From Myxococcus eversor (GTDB lineage: Bacteria; Myxococcota; Myxococcia; Myxococcales; Myxococcaceae), in the NCBI RefSeq assembly GCF_010894455.1, contig NZ_JAAIXY010000033.1, positions 45,653-109,652 on the forward strand: 64,000 nt of DNA. The letters run 5' to 3'. The notes beneath the pieces are model-generated. The model worked only from the letters and a program-made list of their open reading frames with translations. It had not been told where the DNA came from and did not search any database. This document shows, piece after piece, positions 17,331 to 25,402 of this stretch (position 1 is the first letter of the stretch; each line of letters begins with the position of its first letter). Made by a program: the position numbers and the translations under genes.

Positions 17331-17470
17331 GACGCCTCCCGCTTCGGCGCCCCTCGGGGCGCCACTGGATGGACGTGTCAGAAGCTAGGCACCGCCCGCG
17401 CGCCCACCACCGAGCAACGGCCGGACAGGAGGGCGCCAGCAGGCCATGGCGAATCCATCGAGACAATGCG

Positions 17471-17493
17471 GAAATGCTAGGATTTCGTGAAAT
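17471..17493. promoter_or_regulatory. Alternating GAAAT/ATTTC elements
   Basis: GAAAT (17471-17475), ATTTC (17482-17486) and GAAAT (17489-17493) alternate in orientation just upstream of the GH16 ribosome binding site. The last two form a short inverted repeat around GT. This is A/T-rich against a G/C-rich background and could be a regulator site; it is only suggestive. Confidence 0.2.
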
Positions 17494-17523
17494 AGAGGTC
17501 TCAACCCATTCCAGGAGGAATGC

Positions 17524-18870
17524 ATGGCAGGACGGACCGAGGCGTGGTGGGTGGTTGCGGGGCTGGTGCTGGCGGGCTGTGGCAGCGAGGTGGCGGTGGA
17601 GCCCGAGGCGGTACCGCTGGAGAGTCAGGCGCAGAAGGAGCAGGCGTACGACCCGGGGCCGGGTTGGAGCCTGGCGTGGCAGGACGACTTCGGCGGCACG
17701 GGCCTGAACGCGGCCAACTGGAACGTGCTGACGAGCAACCACGACCCCGTCACGAACAACTGCAACTTCGGCACGGGAGAGCTGGAGTTCCCGCGCGCGC
17801 AGAACGTCACGGTGAGCGGGGGCAAGCTCATCCTCACCGCGGAGCGGACGTCGGATGGGCCGTATGATTCGCGCTGCGCGGGCTACGGGCCGCGCTCGTT
17901 CTACTCGGGGCGCATCCACACCAAGGGCAAGGTGGAGCGGCGCTACGGCAAGCTCGTCGCGAGCATCAAGGTGCCGTCCGGGTACGGCATGTGGCCGGCG
18001 TTCTGGACGCTGGGCGCGAACATCTCCAACGTCGGTTGGCCGGCGAGCGGTGAAATCGACATCCTGGAGTGGCACTCCAACGAGCCGTCGTGGATGAAGG
18101 TGGCCACGCACTCGTCCAACGGGGTGCAGCACTGGGGCTCCGGAGCGAACCGGGGCTACAGCGTCGCGGACGCCTTCCACGTCTACGAGGTGGAGTGGAC
18201 GGCGGACCGGATGATCTTCCGTCTGGACAACCAGGTCCGTGCGAACGCGGACTTCTTCCACAACGACCCGGCGTTCCAGCAGAACCACTACGTCCTGCTG
18301 AACCTGGCGCTGGGCGGGAACTGGTATGGCAACACCTCGCCGGCTTCCATCGACCTGCCCTCCGGGCAGCGCAAGACGATGGAGGTGGAGTGGGTGCGCT
18401 GGTACCAGGCGGGCGGCTCCAGTGGCCCCTCGCTGGCCAATCCCAGCTTCGAGGCGAACATGAGCGGCTGGTCGACCTGGAGCCCCAACGGCACCGAGGC
18501 CGCGGACTTCAGCGAGACGCACAACGGTGGCCGCACGGGCAGCTACCACCTGACGCACTGGACCAACGCGACGCCCTTCGAGGTGTGGACGTACCAGTCC
18601 GTGTCGGGGCTCGCGTCGGGCAACTACAAGGTCCGCGCGTGGGTGAGGAAGGCCGGTGGGTTCGACCTGGCGCGCATCCAGGCGAAGACGTGCGCCTCCT
18701 GCGGACCGGTCTTCACGGACCTGGGCACGTATGGCGCGTGGACGCTGGTGGAGACGCCCGCCATCAACGTCACGGGGGGCTACCTGGAGCTGGGCTTCCA
18801 CACCCGGGCGACCACGGGCAACGGCGCCAACTTCATCCACATGGATGACGTGGAGCTGGTGCGCCTCTAG
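17524..18870 (+). CDS. Secreted GH16 glucanase lipoprotein with C-terminal carbohydrate-binding module
   Basis: The 448-residue protein starts with a lipoprotein signal (WVVAGLVLAGC). The GH16 catalytic domain spans about residues 43-295 and carries EIDILEW at 177-183, giving nucleophile Glu177, helper Asp179 and acid/base Glu182. Aromatic cleft residues are visible in YGMWPAFWTLG. This form of the motif fits endo-beta-1,3-glucanases (laminarinases). Residues about 300-448 form a beta-sandwich module (SLANPSFEANMSGWSTW to FIHMDDVELVRL), resembling CBM4/22-type binding domains. GGAGG lies 6 bases before the ATG. It probably digests fungal or algal beta-glucans at the cell surface. Confidence 0.9.
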   Translation: MAGRTEAWWVVAGLVLAGCGSEVAVEPEAVPLESQAQKEQAYDPGPGWSLAWQDDFGGTGLNAANWNVLTSNHDPVTNNCNFGTGELEFPRAQNVTVSGGKLILTAERTSDGPYDSRCAGYGPRSFYSGRIHTKGKVERRYGKLVASIKVPSGYGMWPAFWTLGANISNVGWPASGEIDILEWHSNEPSWMKVATHSSNGVQHWGSGANRGYSVADAFHVYEVEWTADRMIFRLDNQVRANADFFHNDPAFQQNHYVLLNLALGGNWYGNTSPASIDLPSGQRKTMEVEWVRWYQAGGSSGPSLANPSFEANMSGWSTWSPNGTEAADFSETHNGGRTGSYHLTHWTNATPFEVWTYQSVSGLASGNYKVRAWVRKAGGFDLARIQAKTCASCGPVFTDLGTYGAWTLVETPAINVTGGYLELGFHTRATTGNGANFIHMDDVELVRL

Positions 18871-18883
18871 CGGAACGGGCCCC

Positions 18884-18916
18884 CGGTGGTGGAGCGCGAG
18901 TCTGGCTCCACCACCG
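18884..18916 (+). terminator. Hairpin after the GH16 gene
   Basis: CGGTGGTGGAGC (18884-18895) pairs perfectly over 12 bp with 18905-18916, with a 9-base loop. It begins 14 bases after the GH16 stop. The following tract has only TGTTTCC, so it may be a weak intrinsic terminator or an mRNA 3' end stabiliser. Confidence 0.55.
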
Positions 18917-18966
18917 AGGGTGTTTCCGGGACCGAGCATTTTCGAGTCCGCTTTCGGAAGGGAAAC

Positions 18967-21900
18967 ATGAGGCGTGAAGAGACGATGCCGGGCGGCCCGA
19001 GGGCATGCGTGTTCGCGGTCCTGATGTGCGGGTTGTGGGTCCTGGGCTGTAAGGAGCCTCTTTCGCGAGAGGTCACCGTGCCCGGGGTGGGCACGGTGAA
19101 GGCCGCGGAGGGGCTTCCCCGGAATCAAACCGTCTCCGCGGGACGTCTCCATTCGCTGGTGCTGCGGCCGGATGGAACGGCGTGGAGCTGGGGCTCGAAT
19201 ACCTTCGGACAGCTTGGTGACGGCACCCTGCGGACCCGAGCCGTGCCCGCGCGCGTCTGGGGATTGTCCTCGGTGAGCATCGTCTCGGCGGGAGACCTGC
19301 ATTCGCTCGCGCTGAAGGCGGACGGCACGGTGTGGGCGTGGGGAAACAACGAGCGGGGGCAGTTGGGGCTCGGTGACACCGTGGCGCGACGGGCTCCCGT
19401 GCGCGTGCCGGGGCTCACGGACGTGGTCCGGATTGTCGCGGGCTTCTCCCACTCGCTCGCGCTGAAGGCGGACGGCACCGTGTGGGCCTGGGGCAACAAC
19501 GCGACGGGACAGCTCGGTGACGGCACCACCACGCAGCGGTTGCTGCCCGTGCCCGTGTCGGGACTGCTCGGGGTGTCCGAGATTGGCGCGGGCAACTCGC
19601 ACTCACTGGCACTCAAGGCGAACGGGACGGCCTGGACCTGGGGCGCGAACTCGGACGGGCAACTGGGCGATGGTGGCTCCGCCCAGCGGCTTGTTCCCGG
19701 CCTCGTCTCCTCCCTGGCGTCGGTGGTGGCCGTCGTGGGCGGGGGCTCGCATTCACTGGCGCTGAAGGTCGATGGGACGGTGTGGGCCTGGGGGCAGAAC
19801 ACCTTCGGCCAGCTCGGCGATGGGAGCACGACACGGCGCTCCTTGCCCGTGCGCGTCCCCAGTCTCACGAACGTGACGGCGGTGGCGGGCGGCGGACAGC
19901 ACTCGCTGGTGTTGAAGGCCGACGGCACGGCGTGGGGTTGGGGCGGCAATGGCCGGGGGCAGGTGGGGGATTTGTCGATGACGCAGCGGCTGTCGCCAGT
20001 GCGGGTGCATTCGCTGACGGGTGTGCTCGGCGTTGCCGCCGGAGGAGGGCAGCACTCCGTGGCGATGCTGGTCGATGGCACTGTCAGCACCTGGGGCAAC
20101 AACATCGATGGTCAGTTGGGGGATGGCTCACGAATCCTCAGCACGGCGCCCGCCTGGACGGCTGGAATGGTCACTCGCGTGGAGCTCGCAGCGGGGAGGA
20201 GTCACTCGTTGGCGCTGAAGCCGGATGGCACCCTGTGGGTCTGGGGCGCCAATGCCTTGGGGCAACTGGGTGACGACACGCTGACCGCCCAGGCCGCACC
20301 GGTCCAGGTGTATGTGCATGGCGGGGTTCAGTCGGTCGCGGCGGGAGGGGATTTCTCCCTCTGCTTGAGTCTCTGGGGCGGTGTCTTTGCCTGGGGCGAC
20401 AACGCCCACGGGCAAGCGGCGAATGGGCGGAGCTCCCCGCAAGTCTATCCTCAAGAGGTGATGGGGCTGTGGGACGTCGTGAGCATCTCAGCGGGTGACT
20501 CGCATGCGCTCGTGGTGAAGGCGGATGGGACGGTGTGGTCCTGGGGCTCCAATGCGTCCGGGCAACTGGGCGATGGCGGCACGACTTCTCGCTTTGAGCC
20601 TGTCCAGGTCCCAGGGCTCACCGGTGTCGTCGCGGTGTCCGGTGGCAAGGCCCATTCCCTGGCGCTCAAGCGGGACGGCACCGTGTGGGCATGGGGGAGC
20701 AACACGCAGGGACAGCTCGGCGATGGCACGACGACGCAGCGCCTGCTCCCCGTGGCCGTGCAGGGACTGACGGGGGTGGTCTCCCTCTCCTCCAAATCCA
20801 TGCACTCGCTGGCCCTGCGGATGGATGGCACCGTCTGGGCCTGGGGCTCGAACGAGGTGGGGCAACTCGGAGATGGCACCACCACCTCTCGCCTGGTGCC
20901 CACGCGCGTCACGGGTCTCTCGGATGTGGTCGCCATCAGCGCGGGCGTCGCGCAGTCCGCCGCGACACAGGTGGACGGCACCGTCTGGACGTGGGGCTCC
21001 AATGTCGCCGGCCAGCTCGGGAATGGCTCGACGACGCAACGTCTGGTGCCCGGGCTCGTCGTGGGCCTGTCGAACGTCACGTCACTCGCCTCGGGAGAGG
21101 CTCACTTCCTCGCGGTCAGGGACGACAACACCTTGTGGGCCTGGGGTTCGGCCTCCTCGGGGCAGGTGGGCGACGGCGTCTCCGCCATGCATCCGACGCC
21201 CACGCGAACGGTGTTCGGTCCGACGAAGGTCGCCATCGCGAGCCGGCGGCACTCGCTGGCGATGAGCGGCGACGGCAAGGTGTGGAGTTGGGGCGCCAAT
21301 ACGCCCTCTGGACTCCTGGGAGATGGCACGACGGTTTCGAGCGTGTGGCCTGTCGCCGTCAGCGGACTTTCGAATGTGCTGAGCCTGGATGTGGGGCTCC
21401 AGCACTCGCTGGCGCTCCGCGCGGGTGGCACCGTCTGGGCTTGGGGCAACAACGGTTCGGGACAACTGGGGCAGGGGCCGGGTGGTGCGCCCGTGCACCT
21501 CACACCCGTCGCGATTCCTGGGCTGGCGGGCGTGGTGGCTGTCGCCGCGGGGGAGGCCCACTCCTTCGCATTGAAGGTGGATGGCACTGTCTGGGCATGG
21601 GGGGACAACACGAACGGATGGCTTGGCGATGGGACGTCCTTGAACGTGCGGCACTCGCCCGTGTTGGTGGCCAACCTCTCCGACGTCGTGGCCATCTCCG
21701 CCCGGAAGAACCATGCCCTGGCGCTCGAGGCGGACGGCACCGTCTGGAGTTGGGGCGTCAATTCCCACGGACAGTTGGGAGATGGCACGACCACGAACCG
21801 CCGGACTCCCGTGCAGGTGGCCGGCCTGACGGATGTGATTGCCATCGACACCGGAGATGACTTCTCGCTGGCCAGGACCATGAATGGCGTGGTGTGGGCG

Positions 21901-22272
21901 TGGGGAAGGAACGATGAGGGGCAACTGGGAGATACCGGGGGGGATGACCCGCTTCCCTCCTCGGTGTCCTGGACAAGAGGCTCCATCGCCATGGCGGCGG
22001 GGGCTCGCCATGTCCTCGCCCTGAGCGTGACGGGTTCCGTGCTGGCCTGGGGTGGCAATGATGCGGGGCAGGTGGGTGATGGGACGAATGTCTCGCGGCG
22101 CTGGCCGGAGGTCGTGCAAGGACTCACTCCGGCGGTGTCAGTGATTGCGGGAGACCGCCACTCCCTGGTGGTGCTGGAGGACCGCCAGCTCTGGGGCTGG
22201 GGGAGCGACGCCGACGGACAACTGGGCACTGGAGCGGTGTCGTACCGGAGCTTGCCCGTGAACGTCTGGTGA
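18967..22272 (+). CDS. RCC1-repeat beta-propeller lipoprotein with 21 repeats
   Basis: The product has 1101 residues. ATG 18967 is chosen because GGAAGGGAAAC precedes it and earlier in-frame starts would fall within the upstream hairpin. A lipoprotein signal ends in LWVLGC. From about residue 50 to the end I count 21 tandem RCC1 (ATS1) repeats of about 50 residues with the core HSLALK-DGTVWAWG-N--GQLGDG. Twenty-one is exactly three seven-bladed propellers. Blade 9 (SLCLSLWGGVFAWGDN) and blade 14 are the most degenerate. These domains are binding platforms, and no catalytic site is expected; the partner is unknown. Near-identical blades imply expansion by internal duplication. Confidence 0.9.
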   Translation: MRREETMPGGPRACVFAVLMCGLWVLGCKEPLSREVTVPGVGTVKAAEGLPRNQTVSAGRLHSLVLRPDGTAWSWGSNTFGQLGDGTLRTRAVPARVWGLSSVSIVSAGDLHSLALKADGTVWAWGNNERGQLGLGDTVARRAPVRVPGLTDVVRIVAGFSHSLALKADGTVWAWGNNATGQLGDGTTTQRLLPVPVSGLLGVSEIGAGNSHSLALKANGTAWTWGANSDGQLGDGGSAQRLVPGLVSSLASVVAVVGGGSHSLALKVDGTVWAWGQNTFGQLGDGSTTRRSLPVRVPSLTNVTAVAGGGQHSLVLKADGTAWGWGGNGRGQVGDLSMTQRLSPVRVHSLTGVLGVAAGGGQHSVAMLVDGTVSTWGNNIDGQLGDGSRILSTAPAWTAGMVTRVELAAGRSHSLALKPDGTLWVWGANALGQLGDDTLTAQAAPVQVYVHGGVQSVAAGGDFSLCLSLWGGVFAWGDNAHGQAANGRSSPQVYPQEVMGLWDVVSISAGDSHALVVKADGTVWSWGSNASGQLGDGGTTSRFEPVQVPGLTGVVAVSGGKAHSLALKRDGTVWAWGSNTQGQLGDGTTTQRLLPVAVQGLTGVVSLSSKSMHSLALRMDGTVWAWGSNEVGQLGDGTTTSRLVPTRVTGLSDVVAISAGVAQSAATQVDGTVWTWGSNVAGQLGNGSTTQRLVPGLVVGLSNVTSLASGEAHFLAVRDDNTLWAWGSASSGQVGDGVSAMHPTPTRTVFGPTKVAIASRRHSLAMSGDGKVWSWGANTPSGLLGDGTTVSSVWPVAVSGLSNVLSLDVGLQHSLALRAGGTVWAWGNNGSGQLGQGPGGAPVHLTPVAIPGLAGVVAVAAGEAHSFALKVDGTVWAWGDNTNGWLGDGTSLNVRHSPVLVANLSDVVAISARKNHALALEADGTVWSWGVNSHGQLGDGTTTNRRTPVQVAGLTDVIAIDTGDDFSLARTMNGVVWAWGRNDEGQLGDTGGDDPLPSSVSWTRGSIAMAAGARHVLALSVTGSVLAWGGNDAGQVGDGTNVSRRWPEVVQGLTPAVSVIAGDRHSLVVLEDRQLWGWGSDADGQLGTGAVSYRSLPVNVW

Positions 22273-22290
22273 TGCCGTCGTGATGAAGGT

Positions 22291-22317
22291 GGCCGGGGGC
22301 GCCGTGCGCTCCCGGCC
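22291..22317 (+). terminator. Hairpin after the RCC1 gene
   Basis: GGCCGGGGGCGC (22291-22302) pairs with GCGCTCCCGGCC (22306-22317), 12 bp with one G-T pair and a three-base loop, 18 bases after the RCC1 stop. No U-tract follows. It separates the RCC1 gene from the promoter at 22391. Confidence 0.6.
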
Positions 22318-22390
22318 ATCTGTCGGGAATCGTATGGTTCAATCGCCTTGCGATGCAATCAATGTCATACACGACAGAGGCATGATGGTG

Positions 22391-22419
22391 TTGACATGTC
22401 GCGATATGCCCCGCATAAG
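22391..22419 (+). promoter_or_regulatory. Sigma-70-type promoter of the carrier-protein operon
   Basis: A perfect TTGACA (22391-22396), a 17-base spacer and CATAAG (22414-22419, four of six bases) sit 39 bases before the first gene's ATG. Transcription should start near 22426, inside the palindrome at 22423-22438. This is the best promoter match in the window and lies in a locally A/T-richer stretch. Confidence 0.6.
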
Positions 22420-22422
22420 GTT

Positions 22423-22438
22423 GGCTGCAATTGCAGCC
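22423..22438. promoter_or_regulatory. Perfect 16-bp palindrome, likely operator
   Basis: GGCTGCAATTGCAGCC is a perfect inverted repeat located 4 bases after the -10 box and covering the predicted transcription start. This is the classical position for a dimeric repressor (for example TetR- or GntR-type). No regulator gene is adjacent, so the cognate factor is unknown. It also argues for translation from ATG 22458 rather than from an in-frame TTG at 22431 inside the palindrome. Confidence 0.55.
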
Positions 22439-22457
22439 CTACCCAGTGGAGCGGCCC

Positions 22458-25382
22458 ATGGGTGCGACATATGCGAATCCCCTGGAGTTGGACGGACGAG
22501 AGCTTCGCCCCACGCGGCTCCTCCTCACCGGGGGAACGGGCTTCCTGGGAAGCCACTTCCTCCTCTGGCGGTTGAGGACAGGCGGGCGGCTCTTCGTACT
22601 GGTTCGTGGCACGTCGCCGGAGCACGCGCGCGAACGACTCCTGGAGTCACTTTCAGAGGCCGCGGCTTCGTATGACGTCCCCGTTCCGCTCGAGGCCGTC
22701 GAAAAGAATGTCATCTGCCTGGTCGGTGACATCACCCTCCCGCTGTGTGGCCTCTCTCCCGAGGACCTGGAGCGGCTGGAGGAGGCGCGACTGGAGGAGG
22801 TGTGGCATTCCGCGGCCAGCCTCGCGTATGAGAACCGCCACCGCGACAAAATCCATGCACACAATTGCATTGGGACCAGAAACATCCTGGAGGTCGCGCG
22901 GAAGGTAGGGGCCGGGAGGTTTGTCTATGTCTCCACCGCCTACACCGCGGGCACCCGGCGTGGAGTGATTCCCGAGCAACTGCATCCGGAACCCACGGGT
23001 GGTGCCTCGGATTTCAACAACTACTACGAGGAGAGCAAGGCGCAGGCGGAGCGCGAGGTGTCTCGTGCCTGTGAGGCCGCCGGTCGCGCCTACAGCATCG
23101 TCCGCCCCTCGGTCATCATCGGCCCCAGCGCGAGCCGACGCAGCGGGGGGACGCGGTTCGGAATCTATGGTTTCGTGCGGGAGCTTTACCGGCTGCGCCG
23201 GGAGCTGGCGCAAGTCACGGACCCGTTGCGGCTGCTGGGGCATGAGGGCGCGGGCGTCAACATGGTGCCCGTGGACCATGTGGTGCTGGACATGCTCCGG
23301 CTGAGCGCCACCGGGTTCGAGGGCGGGCCGGTGCATCACCTGGTGGGCCCGGTGGAGCTTCCGGCGGTGGGAATGGTCGACCGGATGTCCCATGCGCTCC
23401 GGCTTTCCATCCTCAGCTTCACCACCCACCGTGAGACGGAGGCATCGCCCATTGAGCAGCTCTTCGATTTGCGTGGGGCCTTCTACGCCAGCTACGGGCT
23501 GAACCCGAAGCGGTTCGCCCGCGCCCTTCCTCCACATCCGCCGCTCACCCTCGCCGACCTGGATGTCTACCTGTCGAGCTACCTCGCGGAGCTGGCGCGG
23601 GAGAGAGAGGGGCAGGTGTTCACACCGGTGCAGGTGCGTGCGCCGGATGGGGCGGAGGTGTGTGCCTTCACGCGAGGCGACCCCACGCACCCCGTGCTGG
23701 TCCTCTGCAACGCCTATGCGATGCCCGAGGAGTTCCTGGCGCCGCTCGCACAGCGGCTGGCCGAGAAATGGCGGGTGGTGACGTGGAACACCCGCTGGCT
23801 GCCCACTCCGACGCCGGACTTCAATCCCTCCCGCTGTGACTCCAGCGTCCATGTGGCGGACCTGGTCGCCGTGCTGGACAGGCTGGGAATCTCCCGGGTG
23901 GAGACGGTGGTGGGCTGGAGCAGTGGCGCGCAGGTGGCGCTCCGCGCGCTGGCCGAGCACCCCGAGCGCTTCGCGAGCGGCGTGCTGCTCAACGGGACGG
24001 TGTCGCTTCCGGCGACTCCGGACCACCCGATGACGTCCTTCGAGAAGAACCTCCGCCAGCTCTTCCCCCAGATTGCCGTCAACCCTCGGGTGGCGGAGCG
24101 CTACTGCAAGCTGATTTTCGGAGGCGCCCCCGGAGCCGAGGCACCGCACAGCGAGGACCGGAAGGTGGTGGCCAGCGTCCTCACCTCCACGGACCCCCAC
24201 CTGCTCTACATGACCAGCGTGCCGTTCCGCACGCCGTCCAGTCTGTTCCGGTACGCGAACATGGTCTGCGCGCTCTTCCGCGAGCGGGAGGACGCCTGGA
24301 CGTCCTCCGTGAAGCAGCCCGTGCTCGTCTTTGGAGGTGGCGCGGATGCCATCTCGCACCCGGACCAGGTGGCGCTCCTGGCCTCCCGGCTCGTCGGCGC
24401 GAGGACGGTGCTCCAGCCGGACGCGGACCACTTCTCCCATTTCTATGACGAAGGGATCGCCGCCATGATTGAGGACTTCGCCCAGCACGCGCCCTCCGCG
24501 GCGCTTCCCGTGCAGCCCGCCGAGGATGGTTTCGCGCGCACCCTGGAGCGGCTCATCCACCTCTCCAATGCGGACACCTCCAATCCCTTTCGGGAGCTGG
24601 TCTGGGAGAAGTCGCTGCCCGAGGACCAGCCCTGGATGAGTCCGGAGCTGCTCTCCGTCCATGGCACGCCCTGGGCCGAGAAGCTGACGCCCGAACAGCT
24701 CCTGCGGCTCAGCAAATGGGAGTGCATCAACTTCTTCAGCCTGAACGTGACGGGCATCCGCGAGCTGCTCACGGAGATGATCAGCCGGATCCACACCCCG
24801 GGCTACGAGGTGTCCTCCGAATACCTCCACCACCTGGTGCTCGAGGAGAATGAGCACATGTGGTACTTCTCGCGGTTCTGCCTGACGTACGGCGGAAAGA
24901 TATACAAGGACCGCCGCATCCGTTACGACACCTTCCCCGAGACGGACATCAAGGAGTTCCTGGCCTTCGCCACGGTGCTGGTGTTCGAGGAGATTGTCGA
25001 CGGCTACAACAGCCACATGGCGAAGGACGCGCGTCTGCCTCCCTTCGTGCGTGAAATCAACCGGCTGCACCACTCGGATGAGACACGCCACATCAGCTAC
25101 GGGCGGTTGAACATCGAGCGGCTCCACCAGGGGCTGCGGGCGAAGCATGGGGTCGAGCGGCTTCGGGACGTGGAGCGCGCGCTCAAGCGCTTCATGCTCA
25201 CGTCGATGCAGAAGCTCTACAATCCGGACATCTACAAGGACGTGGGCCTGCCCGAGCCGCTGAAGGTTCGCAACGAGCTTTTGGCCCATCCCGAGCGCGT
25301 GGCCTTCAACGAGCGCATCCTCTCGAAGACCACGAGGTTCATGGTGAAGAAGGAGATCTTCACCGACGACCGTCTGTCCTGA
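22458..25382 (+). CDS. Three-domain fusion: SDR thioester-reductase-like, alpha/beta hydrolase, AurF-like di-iron oxygenase
   Basis: The product has 974 residues. The N-terminal domain (about 10-390) is an extended SDR of the NAD-binding-4/fatty-acyl-reductase type: TGGTGFLG at 24-31, VSTAYTAGT, and Y190-x3-K194. The middle domain (about 400-680) is an alpha/beta hydrolase with GWSSG (Ser488), Asp630 and His658. The C-terminal domain (about 700-974) has a full AurF-type ligand set: Glu755, Glu797-x2-His800, Glu844/845 and His871-x3-Glu875-x2-His878. AurF-family enzymes use a carboxylate-bridged di-iron centre, typically to oxidise amines. Together with the following ligase, decarboxylase and ACP it should modify and reductively release a carrier-bound substrate (inference). 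Start chosen downstream of the palindrome; the ribosome binding site is weak. Confidence 0.85.
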   Translation: MGATYANPLELDGRELRPTRLLLTGGTGFLGSHFLLWRLRTGGRLFVLVRGTSPEHARERLLESLSEAAASYDVPVPLEAVEKNVICLVGDITLPLCGLSPEDLERLEEARLEEVWHSAASLAYENRHRDKIHAHNCIGTRNILEVARKVGAGRFVYVSTAYTAGTRRGVIPEQLHPEPTGGASDFNNYYEESKAQAEREVSRACEAAGRAYSIVRPSVIIGPSASRRSGGTRFGIYGFVRELYRLRRELAQVTDPLRLLGHEGAGVNMVPVDHVVLDMLRLSATGFEGGPVHHLVGPVELPAVGMVDRMSHALRLSILSFTTHRETEASPIEQLFDLRGAFYASYGLNPKRFARALPPHPPLTLADLDVYLSSYLAELAREREGQVFTPVQVRAPDGAEVCAFTRGDPTHPVLVLCNAYAMPEEFLAPLAQRLAEKWRVVTWNTRWLPTPTPDFNPSRCDSSVHVADLVAVLDRLGISRVETVVGWSSGAQVALRALAEHPERFASGVLLNGTVSLPATPDHPMTSFEKNLRQLFPQIAVNPRVAERYCKLIFGGAPGAEAPHSEDRKVVASVLTSTDPHLLYMTSVPFRTPSSLFRYANMVCALFREREDAWTSSVKQPVLVFGGGADAISHPDQVALLASRLVGARTVLQPDADHFSHFYDEGIAAMIEDFAQHAPSAALPVQPAEDGFARTLERLIHLSNADTSNPFRELVWEKSLPEDQPWMSPELLSVHGTPWAEKLTPEQLLRLSKWECINFFSLNVTGIRELLTEMISRIHTPGYEVSSEYLHHLVLEENEHMWYFSRFCLTYGGKIYKDRRIRYDTFPETDIKEFLAFATVLVFEEIVDGYNSHMAKDARLPPFVREINRLHHSDETRHISYGRLNIERLHQGLRAKHGVERLRDVERALKRFMLTSMQKLYNPDIYKDVGLPEPLKVRNELLAHPERVAFNERILSKTTRFMVKKEIFTDDRLS

Positions 25383-25402
25383 CCTGTCTGGGAGAGACAC
25401 GC

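Noticed and set aside
19130..22270. Regular 150-base periodicity considered as a CRISPR or satellite repeat
   Set aside because: It is fully explained by in-frame 50-residue RCC1 repeats within one gene.
22431..22457. Upstream TTG start for the three-domain enzyme
   Set aside because: It lies within the operator-like palindrome at the predicted transcription start, so there would be almost no 5' leader; ATG 22458 is preferred.
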